Part shown: in pieces, positions 1 through 12,007 of the stretch
How positions within the stretch are numbered: the first letter of the stretch is position 1
Layout of the letters: every line of letters begins with the position of its first letter
Source: Saccoglossus kowalevskii
Lineage: Eukaryota; Hemichordata; Enteropneusta; Harrimaniidae
Length of the DNA: 44,677 bases
Reading direction: 5' to 3'
Assembly: GCF_000003605.2 (NCBI RefSeq)
Contig: NW_003144421.1
Location: 1-44,677, forward strand
Position numbers and translations under genes: made by a program
Notes under the pieces: model-generated
Database searches by the model: none
The model's input: the letters and a program-made list of their open reading frames with translations, nothing else
Told to the model about the DNA's origin: nothing

Positions 1-579
1 TTCATCAATGTTTGGATTAGGGGCATGTGTACTCCCATGTTTGGATTAGAGGCATGTGTACTCCTATATTTGCATTAGAGGAATATGTACTCCCATGTTT
101 GCATTAGACGCATATGTACTCCCATGTTTGCATTGGAGGCATGTGTACTCCCATGTCTGGATTATAGGCATATGTAGTCCTAAATTTGCACTAGAGTCAT
201 ATGTACTCCAATGTTTGGATTGGAGGCATGTGTACTCCCATGTTTGGATTGGAGGCATGTGTACTCCTATGTTTTGATTAGAGGCATATGTACTCCCATG
301 TTTGAATTAGAGCCATGTGCACTCCAATGTTTGGTATAGAGGCATGTGTACTTCCATGTTTGCATTAGAGGCATGTGTACTCCCATGTTTGGATTAGAGG
401 CATGTGTATTCCTATGTTTGCATTAGTGGCATGCGTACTCCAATGTTTGGATTAGTAGCATGTGTACTCCCATGATTGGATTAGAGGCATGTGTGCTCCA
501 ATGTTTGCATTAGACGCATGATATGTGTAATTCCATGTTTGGATGAGAGACATGTGTACTTCCATATTTGCATTAGAGG

Positions 580-2554
580 CATGTGTACTCCCATGTTCAG
601 ATTAGAGGCATTTGTACTCCTATGTTTGCATTAGAGGCATTTGCACTCCCATGCTTGAATTAGAGCCATGTGTAGTCTCATGTTTGGATTAAAGGCATGT
701 GTACTCCCATGTTTGGATTAGAAGTGTGTGTACTACCATGTTTGCATTAAAGGCATGAGTACTCCCATGTTTGGATTAGTAGCATGTGTACTCCCATATT
801 TGGATGAGAGACATGTGTACTCCCATGTTTGCATTAATGGGATGTGTACTCCTATGTTTGCATTATAGGCTTATGCACTCCCATGTCATATGTACTTCAA
901 TGTTTGGATTAGAGGCATGTGTACTCCCATGTTTGGATTGGAGGCATGTGTACTCCTATGTTTGCATTAGAGTCATATGTTCTCCAATGTTTGGATTGGA
1001 GGCATGTGTACTTCCATGTTTGCATTAGAGGCATGTGTACTCCTATGTTTGCTTTAGAGGCTTATGCATTCCCAGGCTTGAATTAGTGCCATGTGTATTG
1101 CCAATTTGGTATGAAGGTATGTGTACTGTCATGTTTGCATTAGAGGCATGTGTACTTCCAAGTTTGGATTAGAGACATGTCTACTCTTAAATTTGCATTA
1201 GAGTCATATATGTACTCCAATGTTTGGATTGGAGGCATGTGTACTCCCATGTTTGGATTAGAGACATGTGTACTGTCATGTTTGGATTGGAGGCATGTCT
1301 ACTCCTAAATTTGCATTGGAGTCATATGTACTCCAATGTTTGGATTGGAGGCATGTGTACTCCCATGTTTGGATTGGAGGCATGTGTACTCCTATGTTTT
1401 CATTAGAGGCATATGTACTCGCATGTTTGAATTAGAGCCATGGGCGCTACCATGTTTGGTATAAAGGCATGTGTACTCCCATGTTTGAATTAGAGCCATG
1501 TGCACTCCCATGTTTGGTATAAAGGCATGTGTACTCCCATGTTTGAATTAGAGGCATGTGTTCTTCTATGTTTGGATTAGAGGCATGTGTACTCCTATGT
1601 TTGCATTAGAGGCATATGCACTCCCATACTTGAATTAGAGCCATGTGTATTCCCAGTTTGGTATAGAGGCATGTGTACTTCCATGTTTGGATTAGAGTCA
1701 TGTGTACTTCCATGTTTGGATTAAAGGCATGTGTACTCCCATGTTTGGATTAGAGGTGTGTGTACTACCATGTTTGCATTAAAGGCATGAGTACTCCCAT
1801 GTTTGGATTAGTAGCATGTGTTCTCCCATATTTGGATTAGTAGCATGTGTACTCCCATGTTTGGATGAGAGACATGTGTACTCCCATGTTTGCATTAGAG
1901 GCATGTGTACTCCTATGTTTGCATTAGAGGCTTATGCACTCCCGTGCTTGAATTAGAGCCATGTGTATTCCCAATTTGGTATGGAGGCATGTGTACTGCC
2001 ATGTTTGCATTAGAGGCATGTGTACTTTCATGTTTGGATTAAAGGCATATGTACTCCCCTGTTTGGATTAGAGAGGTGTGTACTACCATGTTTCCATTAA
2101 AGGCATGAGTACTCCCATGTTTGGATTAGAGGCATGTGTACTCCTATGTTTGCATTAGAGGAATATGTACTCCCACATTTGCACTAGAGGCATGTGTACT
2201 CCCATGTTTGGATTGGAGGCATGTGTACTCCTAAATTTGCATTAGAGTCACAAGTACTCCAATGTTTGGATTGGAGGCATGTGTACTCCCATGTTTGGAT
2301 TGGAGGCATGTGTACTCCTATATTTTCATTAGAGGCATATGTACTCCCATGTTTGAATTAGAGCCATGAGCACTCCCATGTTTGGTATAAAGGCATGTGT
2401 ACTTCCATGTTTGAATTAGAGCCATGTGCACTCCCATGTTTGGTATAACGGCATGTGTACTTCCATGTTTGAATTAGAGGCATGTGTTCTTCTATGTTTG
2501 GATTAGAGGCATGTGTACTCCTATGTTTGCATTAGAGGCTTATGCACTCCCATG
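580..2554. repeat. HOR-A copy 1
   Basis: This segment aligns with 2712-4120 at an offset of 2,132 bp, falling to 2,130 after about 1200 because copy 1 has an extra AT in GTCATATATGTAC near 1205. The alignment ends near 1990/4121. The rest (about 1990-2554) has its partner in copy 3 instead. CTCCTATG at about 852 separates this copy from copies 2 and 3, which read CTCCAATG there. Exact ends are approximate because all flanks are the same satellite. Confidence 0.8.
880..905. repeat. 17-bp truncated satellite unit, HOR-A marker
   Basis: The unit starting GGCTTATGCACTCCCATGT is followed directly by CATATGTACTTCAATG, so about 12 bp (the end of one unit and the first two bases of the next) are missing. 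The same junction occurs near 3021 and 21156 and nowhere else that I saw. It arose once and was copied with HOR-A, which makes it a good marker of that repeat. Confidence 0.85.
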
Positions 2555-2745
2555 TTTGAATTAGAGCCATGTTTATTCCCAGTTTGGTATAGAGGCATGT
2601 GTACTCCCATGTTTGCATTATAGGCATGTGTACTTCCATGTTTGGATTAAAGGCATGTATACTCCCATGTATTCATTAGAGGCATGTGTTCTCCCATATT
2701 TGGAATAGAGGCATGTGTACTCCCATGTTTAGATTAGAGGCATTT
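1720..2745. repeat. ~1-kb block, copy a of four
   Basis: This block contains the doubled unit pair with GTAGCATGTGTTCTCCC then ATATTTGGATTAGTAGC, later CACAAGTACTCC, and ends near a TATTCATTAGAGG unit. The same order of variants recurs at about 14980-16005 (offset 13,260), 19204-20229 (a further 4,224) and 21956-22981 (a further 2,752). It overlaps the HOR-A tail, which shows that part of HOR-A has also spread separately from the rest. Confidence 0.75.
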
Positions 2746-4120
2746 GTACTCCTATGTTTGCATTAGAGGCATTTGCACTCCCATGCTTGAATTAGAGCCA
2801 TGTGTAGTCCCATGTTTGGATTAAAGGCATGTGTACTCCCATGTTTGGATTAGAGGTGTGTGTACTACCATGTTTGCATTAAAGGCATGAGTACTCCCAT
2901 GTTTGGATTAGTAGCATGTGTACTCCCATATTTGGATGAGAGACATGTGTACTCCCATGTTTGCATTAATGGGATGTGTACTCCAATGTTTGCATTATAG
3001 GCTTATGCACTCCCATGTCATATGTACTTCAATGTTTGGATTAGAGGCATGTGTACTCCCATGTTTGGATTGGAGGCATGTGTACTCCTATGTTTGCATT
3101 AGAGTCATATGTTCTCCAATGTTTGGATTGGAGGCATGTGTACTTCCATGTTTGCATTAGAGGCATGTGTACTCCTATGTTTGCTTTAGAGGCTTATGCA
3201 TTCCCAGGCTTGAATTAGTGCCATGTGTATTGCCAATTTGGTATGAAGGTATGTGTACTGTCATGTTTGCATTAGAGGCATGTGTACTTCCAAGTTTGGA
3301 TTAGAGACATGTCTACTCCTAAATTTGCATTATAGTCATATGTACTCCAATGTTTGGATTGGAGGCATGTGTACTCCCATGTTTGGATTAGAGACATGTG
3401 TACTGTCATGTTTCGAATGGAGGCATGTCTACTCCTAAATTTGCATTGGAGTCATATGTACTCCAATGTTTGGATTGGAGGCATGTGTACTCCCATGTTT
3501 GGATTGGAGGCATGTGTACTCCTATGTTTTCATTAGAGGCATATGAACTCGCATGTTTGAATTAGAGCCATGGGCGCTACCATGGTTGGTATAAAAGCAT
3601 GTGTACTCCCATGTTTGAATTAGAGCCATGTGCACTCCCATGTTTGGTATAAAGGCATGTGTACTCCCATGTTTGAATTAGAGGCATGTGTTCTTCTATG
3701 TTTGGATTAGAGACATGTGTACTCCTATGTTTGCATTAGAGGCATATGCACTCCCATACTTGAATTAGAGCCATGTGTATTCCCAGTTTGGTATAGAGGC
3801 ATGTGTACTTCCATGTTTGGATTAGAGTCATGTGTACTTCCATGTTTGGATTAAAGGCATGTGTACTCCCATGTTTGGATTAGAGGTGTGTGTACTACCA
3901 TGTTTGCATTAAAGGCATGAGTACTCCCATGTTTGGATTAGTAGCATGTGTTCTCCCATATTTGGATTAGTAGCATGTGTACTCCCATGTTTGGATGAGA
4001 GACATGTGTACTCCCATGTTTGCATTAGAGGCATGTGTACTCCTATGTTTGCATTAGAGGCTTATGCACTCCCATGCTTGAATCAGAGCCATGTGTATTC
4101 CCAATTTGGTATGGAGGCAT
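2555..4120. repeat. HOR-A copy 2, cut short on the right
   Basis: It begins at TTTGAATTAG followed by a unit with GTTTATTCCCAG, the same start as copy 3. It matches copy 1 to about 4120, where the expected TACTGCC unit is replaced by GCACTCCCATATTTGG and the sequence switches to B-type units. The tail present in copies 1 and 3 is therefore missing. It shares ATGAACTCGC (near 3544) and CTCCAATG (near 2980) with copy 3 but not with copy 1, so copies 2 and 3 look most closely related. Confidence 0.8.
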
Positions 4121-5399
4121 GTGCACTCCCATATTTGGTATAAAGGCATGTGTACTCCCGTGTTTGAATTAGAGGCGTGTGTTCTTCTATGTTTGGATTA
4201 GAGGCATGTGTACTCCTATGTTTGCATTAGAGGCTTATGAACTCCCATGTTTGAATTAGAGCCATGTTTATTCCCAGTTTGGTATAGAGGCATGTGTACT
4301 CCCATGTTTGCAATATAGGCATGTGTACTACCATGTTTGGATTAAAGGCATATATACTCCCATGTATTCATTACAGGCATGTGTTCTCCCATATTTGGAA
4401 TACAGGCATGTGTACTCCCATGTTTGGATTAGAGGCATGTGTACTCCCATGTTTGCATTAGAGGCATGTGCTCTCCCATATTTGGAATAGAGGCGTGTGC
4501 ACTCCCATGTTTGGATTAGTGCCATGTGTACTTCCATGTTTGGATTAGAAGCATGTGTACCCCCATGTTTGGATTAGAGATGTGTGTACTACCATGTTTG
4601 CATTAAAGGCATGAGTACTCCCATGTTTGGAATATAGGCATGTGTACTCCTATGTTTGGATTAGAGGCATATGCACTCCCATACTTGAATTAGAGCCATG
4701 TGTATTCCCAATTTGGTATTGAGGCATGTGTACTTCCATGTTTGGATTAGAGGCATGTGTACTTCCATGTTTGGATTAAAGGCATGTGTACTCCCATGTT
4801 TGGATTAGAGGTGTGTGTACTACCATGTTTGCATTAAAGGCATGAGTACTCCCATGTTTGGATTAGTAGCATGTGTACTCCCATGTTTGGATGAGAGACA
4901 TGTGTACTCCCATGTTTGCATTATAGGCATGTGTATTCCTATGTTTGCATTAGAGGCTTATGCACTCCCATGCTTGAATTAGAGCCATGTGTATTCCCAA
5001 TTTGGTATAGAGGCATGTGTACTGCCATGTTTGCATTAGAGGCATGTGTACTTCCATGTTTGGATTAAAGGCATGTGTACTGCCATGTTTGGATTAGAGA
5101 GGTGTGTACTTCCATGTTTGGATTAGAAGCATGTGTACCCCCATGTTTGGAATAGAGTCATATATTACTCCCATGTTTAGAATATAGGCATGTGTACTCC
5201 TATGTTTGGATTAGAGGCATATGTACTCCCATACTTGAATTAAAGCCATGTGTATTCCCAATTTGGTATTGAGGCATGTGTACTTCCATGTTTGGATTAA
5301 AGGCATATGTACTCCCATGTTTGGATTAGAGAGGTGTGTACTACCATGTTTCCATTAAAGGCATGTTTTTTCCCAGTTTGGTATAGAGGCATGTGTACT

Positions 5400-7090
5400 C
5401 CCATGTTTGGATTAGAGGCATGTGTACTTCCATGTTTGGATTAAAGGCATGTGTACTCCCATGTTTGGATTAGAGGTGTGTGTACTACCATGTTTGCATT
5501 AAAGGCATGAGTACTCCCGTGTTTGGATTAGTAGCATGTGTACTCCCATGTTTGGATGAGAGACATGTGTACTCCCATGTTTGCATTATAGGCATGTGTA
5601 TTCCTATGTTTGCATTAGAGGCTTATGCACTCCCATGCTTGAATTAGAGCCATGTGTATTCCCAATTTGGTATAGAGGCATGTGTACTGCCATGTTTGCA
5701 TTAGAGGCATGTGTACTTCCATGTTTGGATTAAAGGCATTTGTACTGCCATGTTTGGATTAGAGAGGTGTGTACTTCCATGTTTGGATTAGAAGCATGTG
5801 TACCCCCATGTTTGGAATAGAGTCATATATTACTCCCATGTTTAGAATATAGGCATGTGTACTCCTATGTTTGGATTAGAGGCATATGCACTCCCATACT
5901 TGAATTAGAGCCATGTGTATTCCCAATTTGGTATTGAGGCATGTGTACTTCCATGTTTGGATTAAAGGCATATGTACTCCCATGTTTGGATTAGAGAGGT
6001 GTGTACTACCATGTTTCCATTAAAGACATGAGTACTCCCATGTTTGGATTAGAGGTATGTGTACTCCTATGTTTGCATTAGAGGAATATGTACTCCCACA
6101 TTTGCACTAGAGGCATGTGTACTCCCATGTTTGGATTGGAGGCATGTGTAGTCCCATGTTTGGATTGGAGGCATGTGTACTCCTATGTTTTCATTAGAGG
6201 CATATGTACTCCCATGTTTGAATTAGAGCCATGGGCACTCCCATGTTTGGTATAAAGACATGTGTACTCCCATGTTTGAATTAGAGCCATGTGCACTCTC
6301 ATATTTGGTATAAAGGCATGTGTACTCTCATGTTTGAATTAGAGGCATGTGTTCTGCTATGTTTGGATTAGAGGCATGTTTATTCCCTGTTTCGTATAGA
6401 GGCATGTGTACTCCCATGTTTGCAATATAGGCATGTGTACTTCCATGTTTGGATTAAAGGCATGTATACTCCCATGTATTCATTAGAGGCATGTGTTCTC
6501 CCATATTTGGAATACAGGCATGTGTACTCCCATGTTTGGATTAGAGGCATGTGTACTCCCATGTTTGCATTAGAGGCATGTGCTCTCCCATATTTGGAAT
6601 AGAGGCATGTGCACTCCCATGTTTGGATTAGTGCCATGTGTACTTCCATGTTTGGATTAGAAGCATGTGTACCCCCATGTTTGGAATAGAGTCATATGTA
6701 CTCCCATGTTTAGAATATAGGCATGTGTACTCCTATGTTTGGATTAGAGGCATATGCACTCCCATACTTGAATTAGAGCCATGTGTATTCCCAATTTGGT
6801 ATTGAGGCATGTGTACTTCCATGTTTGGATTAGAGGTGTGTGTACTACCATGTTTGCATTAAAGGCATGAGTACTCCCATGTTTGGATTAGTAGCATGTG
6901 TACTCCCATGTTTGGATGAGAGACATGTGTACTCCCATGTTTGCATCATAGGCATGTGTATTCCTATGTTTGCATTAGAGGCTTATGCACTCCCATGCTT
7001 GAATTAGAGCCATGTGTATTCCCAATTTGGTATAGAGGCATGTGTACTGCCATGTTTGCATTAGAGGCATGTGTACTTCCATGTTTGGAT
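5400..7090. repeat. B block 1, left copy (partner 9190-10877)
   Basis: About 1.69 kb matches 9190-10877 at an offset of 3,787-3,791 bp. Shared private changes include TTATTCCCTGTTT (near 6378 and 10165), where other copies read CCCAG. The blocks part near 7090/10877, where this copy goes to GATTAGAAGCATG and the other to GATTAAAGGCATG. Confidence 0.8.
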
Positions 7091-7719
7091 TAGAAGCATG
7101 TGTACCCCCATGTTTGGAATAGAGTCATATATTACTCCCATGTTTAGAATATAGGCATGTGTACTCCTATGTTTGGATTAGAGGCATATGCACTCCCATA
7201 CTTGAATTAGAGACATGTGTATTCCCAATTTGGTATTGAGGCATGTGTACTTCCATGTTTGGATTAAAGGCATATGTACTCCCATGTTTGGATTAGAGAG
7301 GTGTGTACTACCATGTTTCCATTAAAGGCATGAGTACTCCCATGTTTGGATTAGAGGTATGTGTACTCCTATGTTTGCATTAGAGGAATATGTACTCCCA
7401 CATTTGCACTAGAGGCATGTGTACTCCCATGTTTGGATTGGAGGCATGTGTACTCCTAAATTTACATTAGAGTCACAAGTACTCCAATGTTTGGATTGGA
7501 GGCATGTGTACTCCCATGTTTGGATTGGAGGCATGTGTACTCCTATGTTTTCATTAGAGGCATATGTACTCCCATGTTTGAATTAGAGCCATGGGCACTC
7601 CCATGTTTGGTATAAAGACATGTGTACTCCCATGTTTGAATTAGAGCCATGTGCACTCTCATATTTGGTATAAAGGCATGTGTACTCTCATGTTTGAATT
7701 AGAGGCATGTGTTCTTCTA

Positions 7720-9530
7720 TGTTTGGATTAGAGGCATGTTTATTCCCAGTTTGGTATAGAGGCATGTGTACTCCCATGTTTGCAATATAGGCATGTGTAC
7801 TTCCATGTTTGGATTAAAGGCATGTATACTCCCATGTATTCGTTAGAGGCATGTGTTCTCCCATATTTGGAATACAGGCATGTGTACTCCCATGTTTGGA
7901 TTAGAGGCATGTGTACTCCCATGTTTGCATTATAGGCATGTGTATTCCTATGTTTGCATTAGAGGCTTATGCACTCCCATGCTTGAATTAGAGCCATGTG
8001 TATTCCCAATTTGGTATAGAGGCATGTGTACTGCCATGTTTGCATTAGAGGCATGTGTACTTCCATGTTTGGATTAAAGGCATGTGTACTGCCATGTTTG
8101 GATTAGAGAGGTGTGTACTTCCATGTTTGGATTAGAAGCATGTGTACCCCCATGTTTGGAATAGAGTCATATGTACTCCCATGTTTAGAATATAGGCATG
8201 TGTACTCCTATGTTTGGATTAGAGGCATATGCACTCCCATACTTGAATTAGAGCGATGTGTATTCCCAATTTGGTATTGAGGCATGTGTACTTCCATGTT
8301 TGGATTAAAGGCATATGTACTCCCATGTTTGGATTAGAGAGGTGTGTACTACCATGTTTCCTTTAAAGGCATGAGTACTCCCATGTTTGGATTAGAGGTA
8401 TGTGTACTCCTATGTTTGCATTAGAGGAATATGTACTCCCACATTTGCACTAGAGGCATGTGTACTCCCATGTTTGGATTGGAGGCATGTGTACTCCTAA
8501 ATTTACATTAGAGTCACAAGTAATCCAATGTTTGGATTGGAGGCATGTGTACTCGCATGTTTGGATTGGAGGCATGTTTACTCCTATGTTTTCATTGGAG
8601 GCATATGTACTCCCATGTTTGAATTAGAGCCATCGGCACTCCCATGTTTGGTATAAAGGCATGTGTGCTCCCATGTTTGAATTAGAGCCATGTGTTCTTC
8701 TATGTTTGGATTAGAGGCATGTGTACTCCTATGTTTGCATTAGAGGCTTATGCACTCCCATGTTTGAATTAGAGCCATGTTTATTCCCAGTTTGGTATAG
8801 AGGCATGTGTACTCCCATGTTTGCAATATAGGCATGTGTACTTCCATGTTTGGATTAAAGGCATGTATACTCCCATGTATTCATTAGAGGCATGTGTTCT
8901 CCCATATTTGGAATAGAGGCATGTGTACTCCCATGTTTGGATTAGAGGCATGTGTACTCCCATGTTTCCATTAGAGGCTTGTGTTCTCCCATATTTGGAA
9001 TACAGGCATGTACACTCCCATGTTTGGATTAGAAGCATGTGTACCCCCATGTTTGGAATAGAGTCATATGTACTCCGAAGTTCAGAATATAGGCATGTGT
9101 ACTCCTATGTTTGGATTAGAGGCATATGCACTCCCATGCTTGAATTAGAGCCATGTGTATTCCCAATTTGGTATTGAGGCATGTGTACTTCCATGTTTGG
9201 ATTAGAGGCATGTGTACTTCCATGTTTGGATTAAAGGCATGTGTACTCCAATGTTTGGATTAGAGGTGTGTGTACTACCATGTTTGCATTAAAGGCATGA
9301 GTACTCCCATGTTTGGATTAGTAGCATGTGTACTCCCATGTTGGGATGAGAGACATGTGTACTCCCATGTTTGCATTATAGGCATGTGTATTCCTATGTT
9401 TGCATTAGAGGCTTATGCACTCCCATGCTTGAATTAGAGCCATGTGTATTTCCAATTTGGTATGGAGGCATGTGTACTGCCATGTTTGCATTAGAGGCAT
9501 GTGTACTTCCATGTTTGGATTAAAGGCATG
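7720..9530. repeat. B block 2, left copy (partners 13065-14815 and 11981-13057)
   Basis: About 1.8 kb matches 13065-14815. The offset is 5,345 bp up to 8080 and 5,287 bp from 8139 on: the right copy lacks exactly 58 bp, two units. The segment 8139-9215 also matches 11981-13057 at an offset of 3,842 bp. Shared changes include GCCATCGGCACTCC and CACAAGTAATCC. Confidence 0.82.
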
Positions 9531-10877
9531 TGTACTGCCATGTTTGGATTAGAGAGGTGTGTACTTCCATGTTTGGATTAAAACATGTGTACCCCCATGT
9601 TTGGAATAGAGTCATATGTACTCCCATGTTTAAATATAGGCATGTGTACTCCTATGTTTGGATTAGAGGCATATGCACTCCCATACTTGAATTAGAGCCA
9701 TGTGTATTCCCAATTTGGTATTGAGGCATGTGTACTTCCATGTTTGGATTAAAGGCATATGTACTCCCATGTTTGGATTAGAGAGGTGTGTACTACCATG
9801 TTTCCATTAAAGACATGAGTACTCCCATGTTTGGATTAGAGGTATGTGTACTCCTATGTTTGCATTAGAGGAATATGTACTCCCACATTTGCACTAGAGG
9901 CATGTGTACTCCCATGTTTGGATTGGAGGCATGTGTACTTCCATGTTTGGATTGGAGGCATGTGTACTCCTATGTTTTCATTAGAGGCATATGTACTCCC
10001 ATGTTTGAATTAGAGCCATGGGCACTCCCATGTTTGGTATAAAGACGTGTGTACTCCCATGTTTGAATTAGAGCCATGTGCACTCTCATATTTGGTATAA
10101 AGGCATGTGTACTCTCATGTTTGAATTAGAGGCATGTGTTCTGCTATGTTTGGATTAGAGGCATGTTTATTCCCTGTTTGGTATAGAGGCATGTGTACTC
10201 CCATGTTTGCAATATAGGCATGTGTACTTCCATGTTTGGATTAAAGGCATGTATACTCCCATGTATTCATTAGAGGCATGTGTTCTCCCATATTTGGAAT
10301 ACAGGCATGTGTACTCCCATGTTTGGATTAGAGGCTTGTGTACTCCCATGTTTGCATTAGAGGCATGTGCTCTCCCATATTTGGAATAGAGGCATGTGCA
10401 CTCCCATGTTTGGATTAGTGCCATGTGTACTTCCATGTTTGGATTAGAAGCATGTGTACCCCCATGTTTGGAATAGAGTCATATGTACTCCCATGTTTAG
10501 AATATAGGCATGTGTACTCCTATGTTTGGATTAGAGGCATATGCACTCCCATACTTGAATTAGAGCCATGTGTATTCCCAATTTGGTATTGAGGCATGTG
10601 TACTTCCATGTTTGGATTAGAGGTGTGTGTACTACCATGTTTGCATTAAAGGCATGAGTACTCCCATGTTTGGATTAGTAGCATGTGTACTCCCATGTTT
10701 GGATGAGAGACATGTGTACTCACATGTTTGCATTATAGGCATGTGTATTCCTATGTTTGCATTAGAGGCTTATGCACTCCCATGCTTGAATTAGAGCCAT
10801 GTGTATTCCCAATTTGGTATAGAGGCATGTGTACTGCCATGTTTGCATTAGAGGCATGTGTACTTCCATGTTTGGAT
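9190..10877. repeat. B block 1, right copy (partner 5400-7090)
   Basis: Partner of 5400-7090. It differs by scattered single bases (for example AAAGACGTG near 10042 and GGCTTGTG near 10332). It also has two one-base losses at about 9590 and 9630 that look like assembly errors rather than real variation. Confidence 0.8.
9578..9640. other. Second indel patch with the same signature
   Basis: GATTAAAACATG replaces GATTAGAAGCATG and TTTAAATATAGG replaces TTTAGAATATAGG, each one base short and each losing a G after TTA. Other copies of this block keep the full form. The signature matches that at 11886-12007. Confidence 0.5.
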
Positions 10878-10997
10878 TAAAGGCATGTGTACTGCCATGT
10901 TTGCATTAGAGGCATGTGTACTTCCATGTTTGGATTAAAGGCATGTGTACTGCCATGTTTGCATTAGAGGCATGTGTACTCCCATGTTTGGATTAGA
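10824..10997. repeat. 58-bp dimer repeated in tandem
   Basis: A two-unit pair, a TACTGCC unit ending GCATTAGA and a TACTTCC unit ending GATTAAA, is repeated here, with the final copy ending in a variant second unit. The phrase starting at 10622 is therefore followed by four extra units (116 bp) before the next phrase starts at 10998, a spacing of 376 bp. This is local slippage or unequal exchange in register with the 29-bp unit. A doubled version of the pair is also seen near 26716-26830. Confidence 0.75.
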
Positions 10998-11257
10998 GGT
11001 GTGTGTACTACCATGTTTGCATTAAAGGCATGAGTACTCCCATGTTTGGATTAGTAGCATGTGTACTCCCATGTTTGGATGAGAGACATGTGTACTCCCA
11101 TGTTTGCATTATAGGCATGTGTATTCCTATGTTTGCATTAGAGGCTTATGCACTCCCATGCTTGAATTAGAGCCATGTGTATTCCCAATTTGGTATAGAG
11201 GCATGTGTACTGCCATGTTTGCATTAGAGGCATGTGTACTTCCATGTTTGGATTAAA
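10998..11257. repeat. Representative 9-unit recurrent phrase (260 bp)
   Basis: Nine units occur in a fixed order, of 29 bp except one of 28: GGTGTGTGTACTACC (10998), GGCATGAGTACTCCC (11027), GGATGAGA-ending (11056), GACATG (11085), GGCATG with CCTATG (11114), GGCTTATGCACTCCC (11143), the 28-bp GCCATGTGTATTCCC with TTTGGTAT (11172), TACTGCC (11200) and TACTTCC ending GATTAAA (11229). Close versions of this order recur about 25 times in the A, B and D segments, for example near 1760, 4810, 5470, 9260, 14550, 16375, 23180, 25610, 27520, 40310 and 42825. Segment C holds only a degenerate form. Confidence 0.8.
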
Positions 11258-11885
11258 GGCATGTGTACTGCCATGTTTGGATTAGAGAGGTGTGTACTTC
11301 CATGTTTGGATTAGAAGCATGTGTACCCCCATGTTTGGAATAGAGTCATATATTACTCCCATGTTTAGAATATAGGCATGTGTACTCCTATGTTTGGATT
11401 AGAGGCCTATGCACTCCCATACTTGAATTAGAGCCATGTGTATTCCCAATTTGGTATTGAGGCATGTGTACTTCCATGTTTGGATTAAAGGCATATGTAC
11501 TCCCATGTTTGGATTAGTGAGGTGTGTACTACCATGTTTCCATTAAAGGCATGTTTTTTCCCAGTTTGGTATAGAGGCATGTGTACTCCCATGTTTGGAT
11601 TAGAGGCATGTGTACTTCCATGTTTGGATTAAAGGCATGTGTACTCCCATGTTTGGATTAGAGGTGTGTGTACTACCATGTTTGCATTAAAGGCATGAGT
11701 ACTCCCGTGTTTGGATTAGTAGCATGTGTACTCCCATGTTTGGATGAGAGACATGTGTACTCCCATGTTTGCATTATAGGCATGTGTATTCCTATGTTTG
11801 CATTAGAGGCTTATGCACTCCCATGCTTGAATTAGAGCCATGTGTATTCCCAATTTGGTATAGAGGCATGTGTACTGCCATGTTT

Positions 11886-12007
11886 GCATTAAAGCATGTG
11901 TACTTTCCATGTTTGGAATTAAAGCATGTGTACTGCCATGTTTGGATTAAAAGGTGTGTACTTCCATGTTTGGATTAAAGCATGTGTACCCCCATGTTTG
12001 GAATAAA
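11886..12007. other. Cluster of small indels, probable consensus error
   Basis: Compared with its partner at 8042-8165, this 120-bp patch has about six one-base indels and three substitutions: TTAAAGC for TTAGAGGC, ACTTTCC for ACTTCC, GGAATTAAAGC for GGATTAAAGGC, TTAAAAGG for TTAGAGAGG, TTAAAGC for TTAGAAGC, and ATAAAG for ATAGAG. Flanks on both sides match almost perfectly. Most lesions lose a G in the TAGAG context, which is typical of uncorrected read sequence. Confidence 0.6.

Larger units (their letters stand above)
1..4120. repeat. HOR-A domain, left part (two copies of a ~2.1-kb higher-order repeat)
   Basis: Units of the 29-bp satellite are organised in a period of about 2,130 bp, roughly 73-74 units. 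Barcodes include TCATATGTACTCCAATG followed by GGATTGGAGG, CTAAATTTGCATT, and a 17-bp truncated unit near 889 and 3021. Stretch 1-580 is the same satellite but lies outside the clear copy. It includes an odd unit near 513-530 with an extra ATAT-like insertion (GCATGATATGTG). No gene is seen; short open frames here are 29-residue-periodic repeat translations. Confidence 0.85.

Noticed and set aside
22..50. p53-like half-site around GGCATGTGT
   Set aside because: One base of the YYY part does not fit and no second half-site follows at a suitable distance; chance match in a repeat.
22..50. Hairpin between the two CATG blocks of each unit
   Set aside because: Only four Watson-Crick pairs plus two possible G-U pairs around an 8-base loop; the common CATATG variant breaks it and I see no compensating changes.
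786..1028. 80-codon plus-strand frame repeated at 2918 and 21053
   Set aside because: It is preserved because HOR-A was duplicated; it stays open only through GGATTGG and the truncated unit, which remove the stop.
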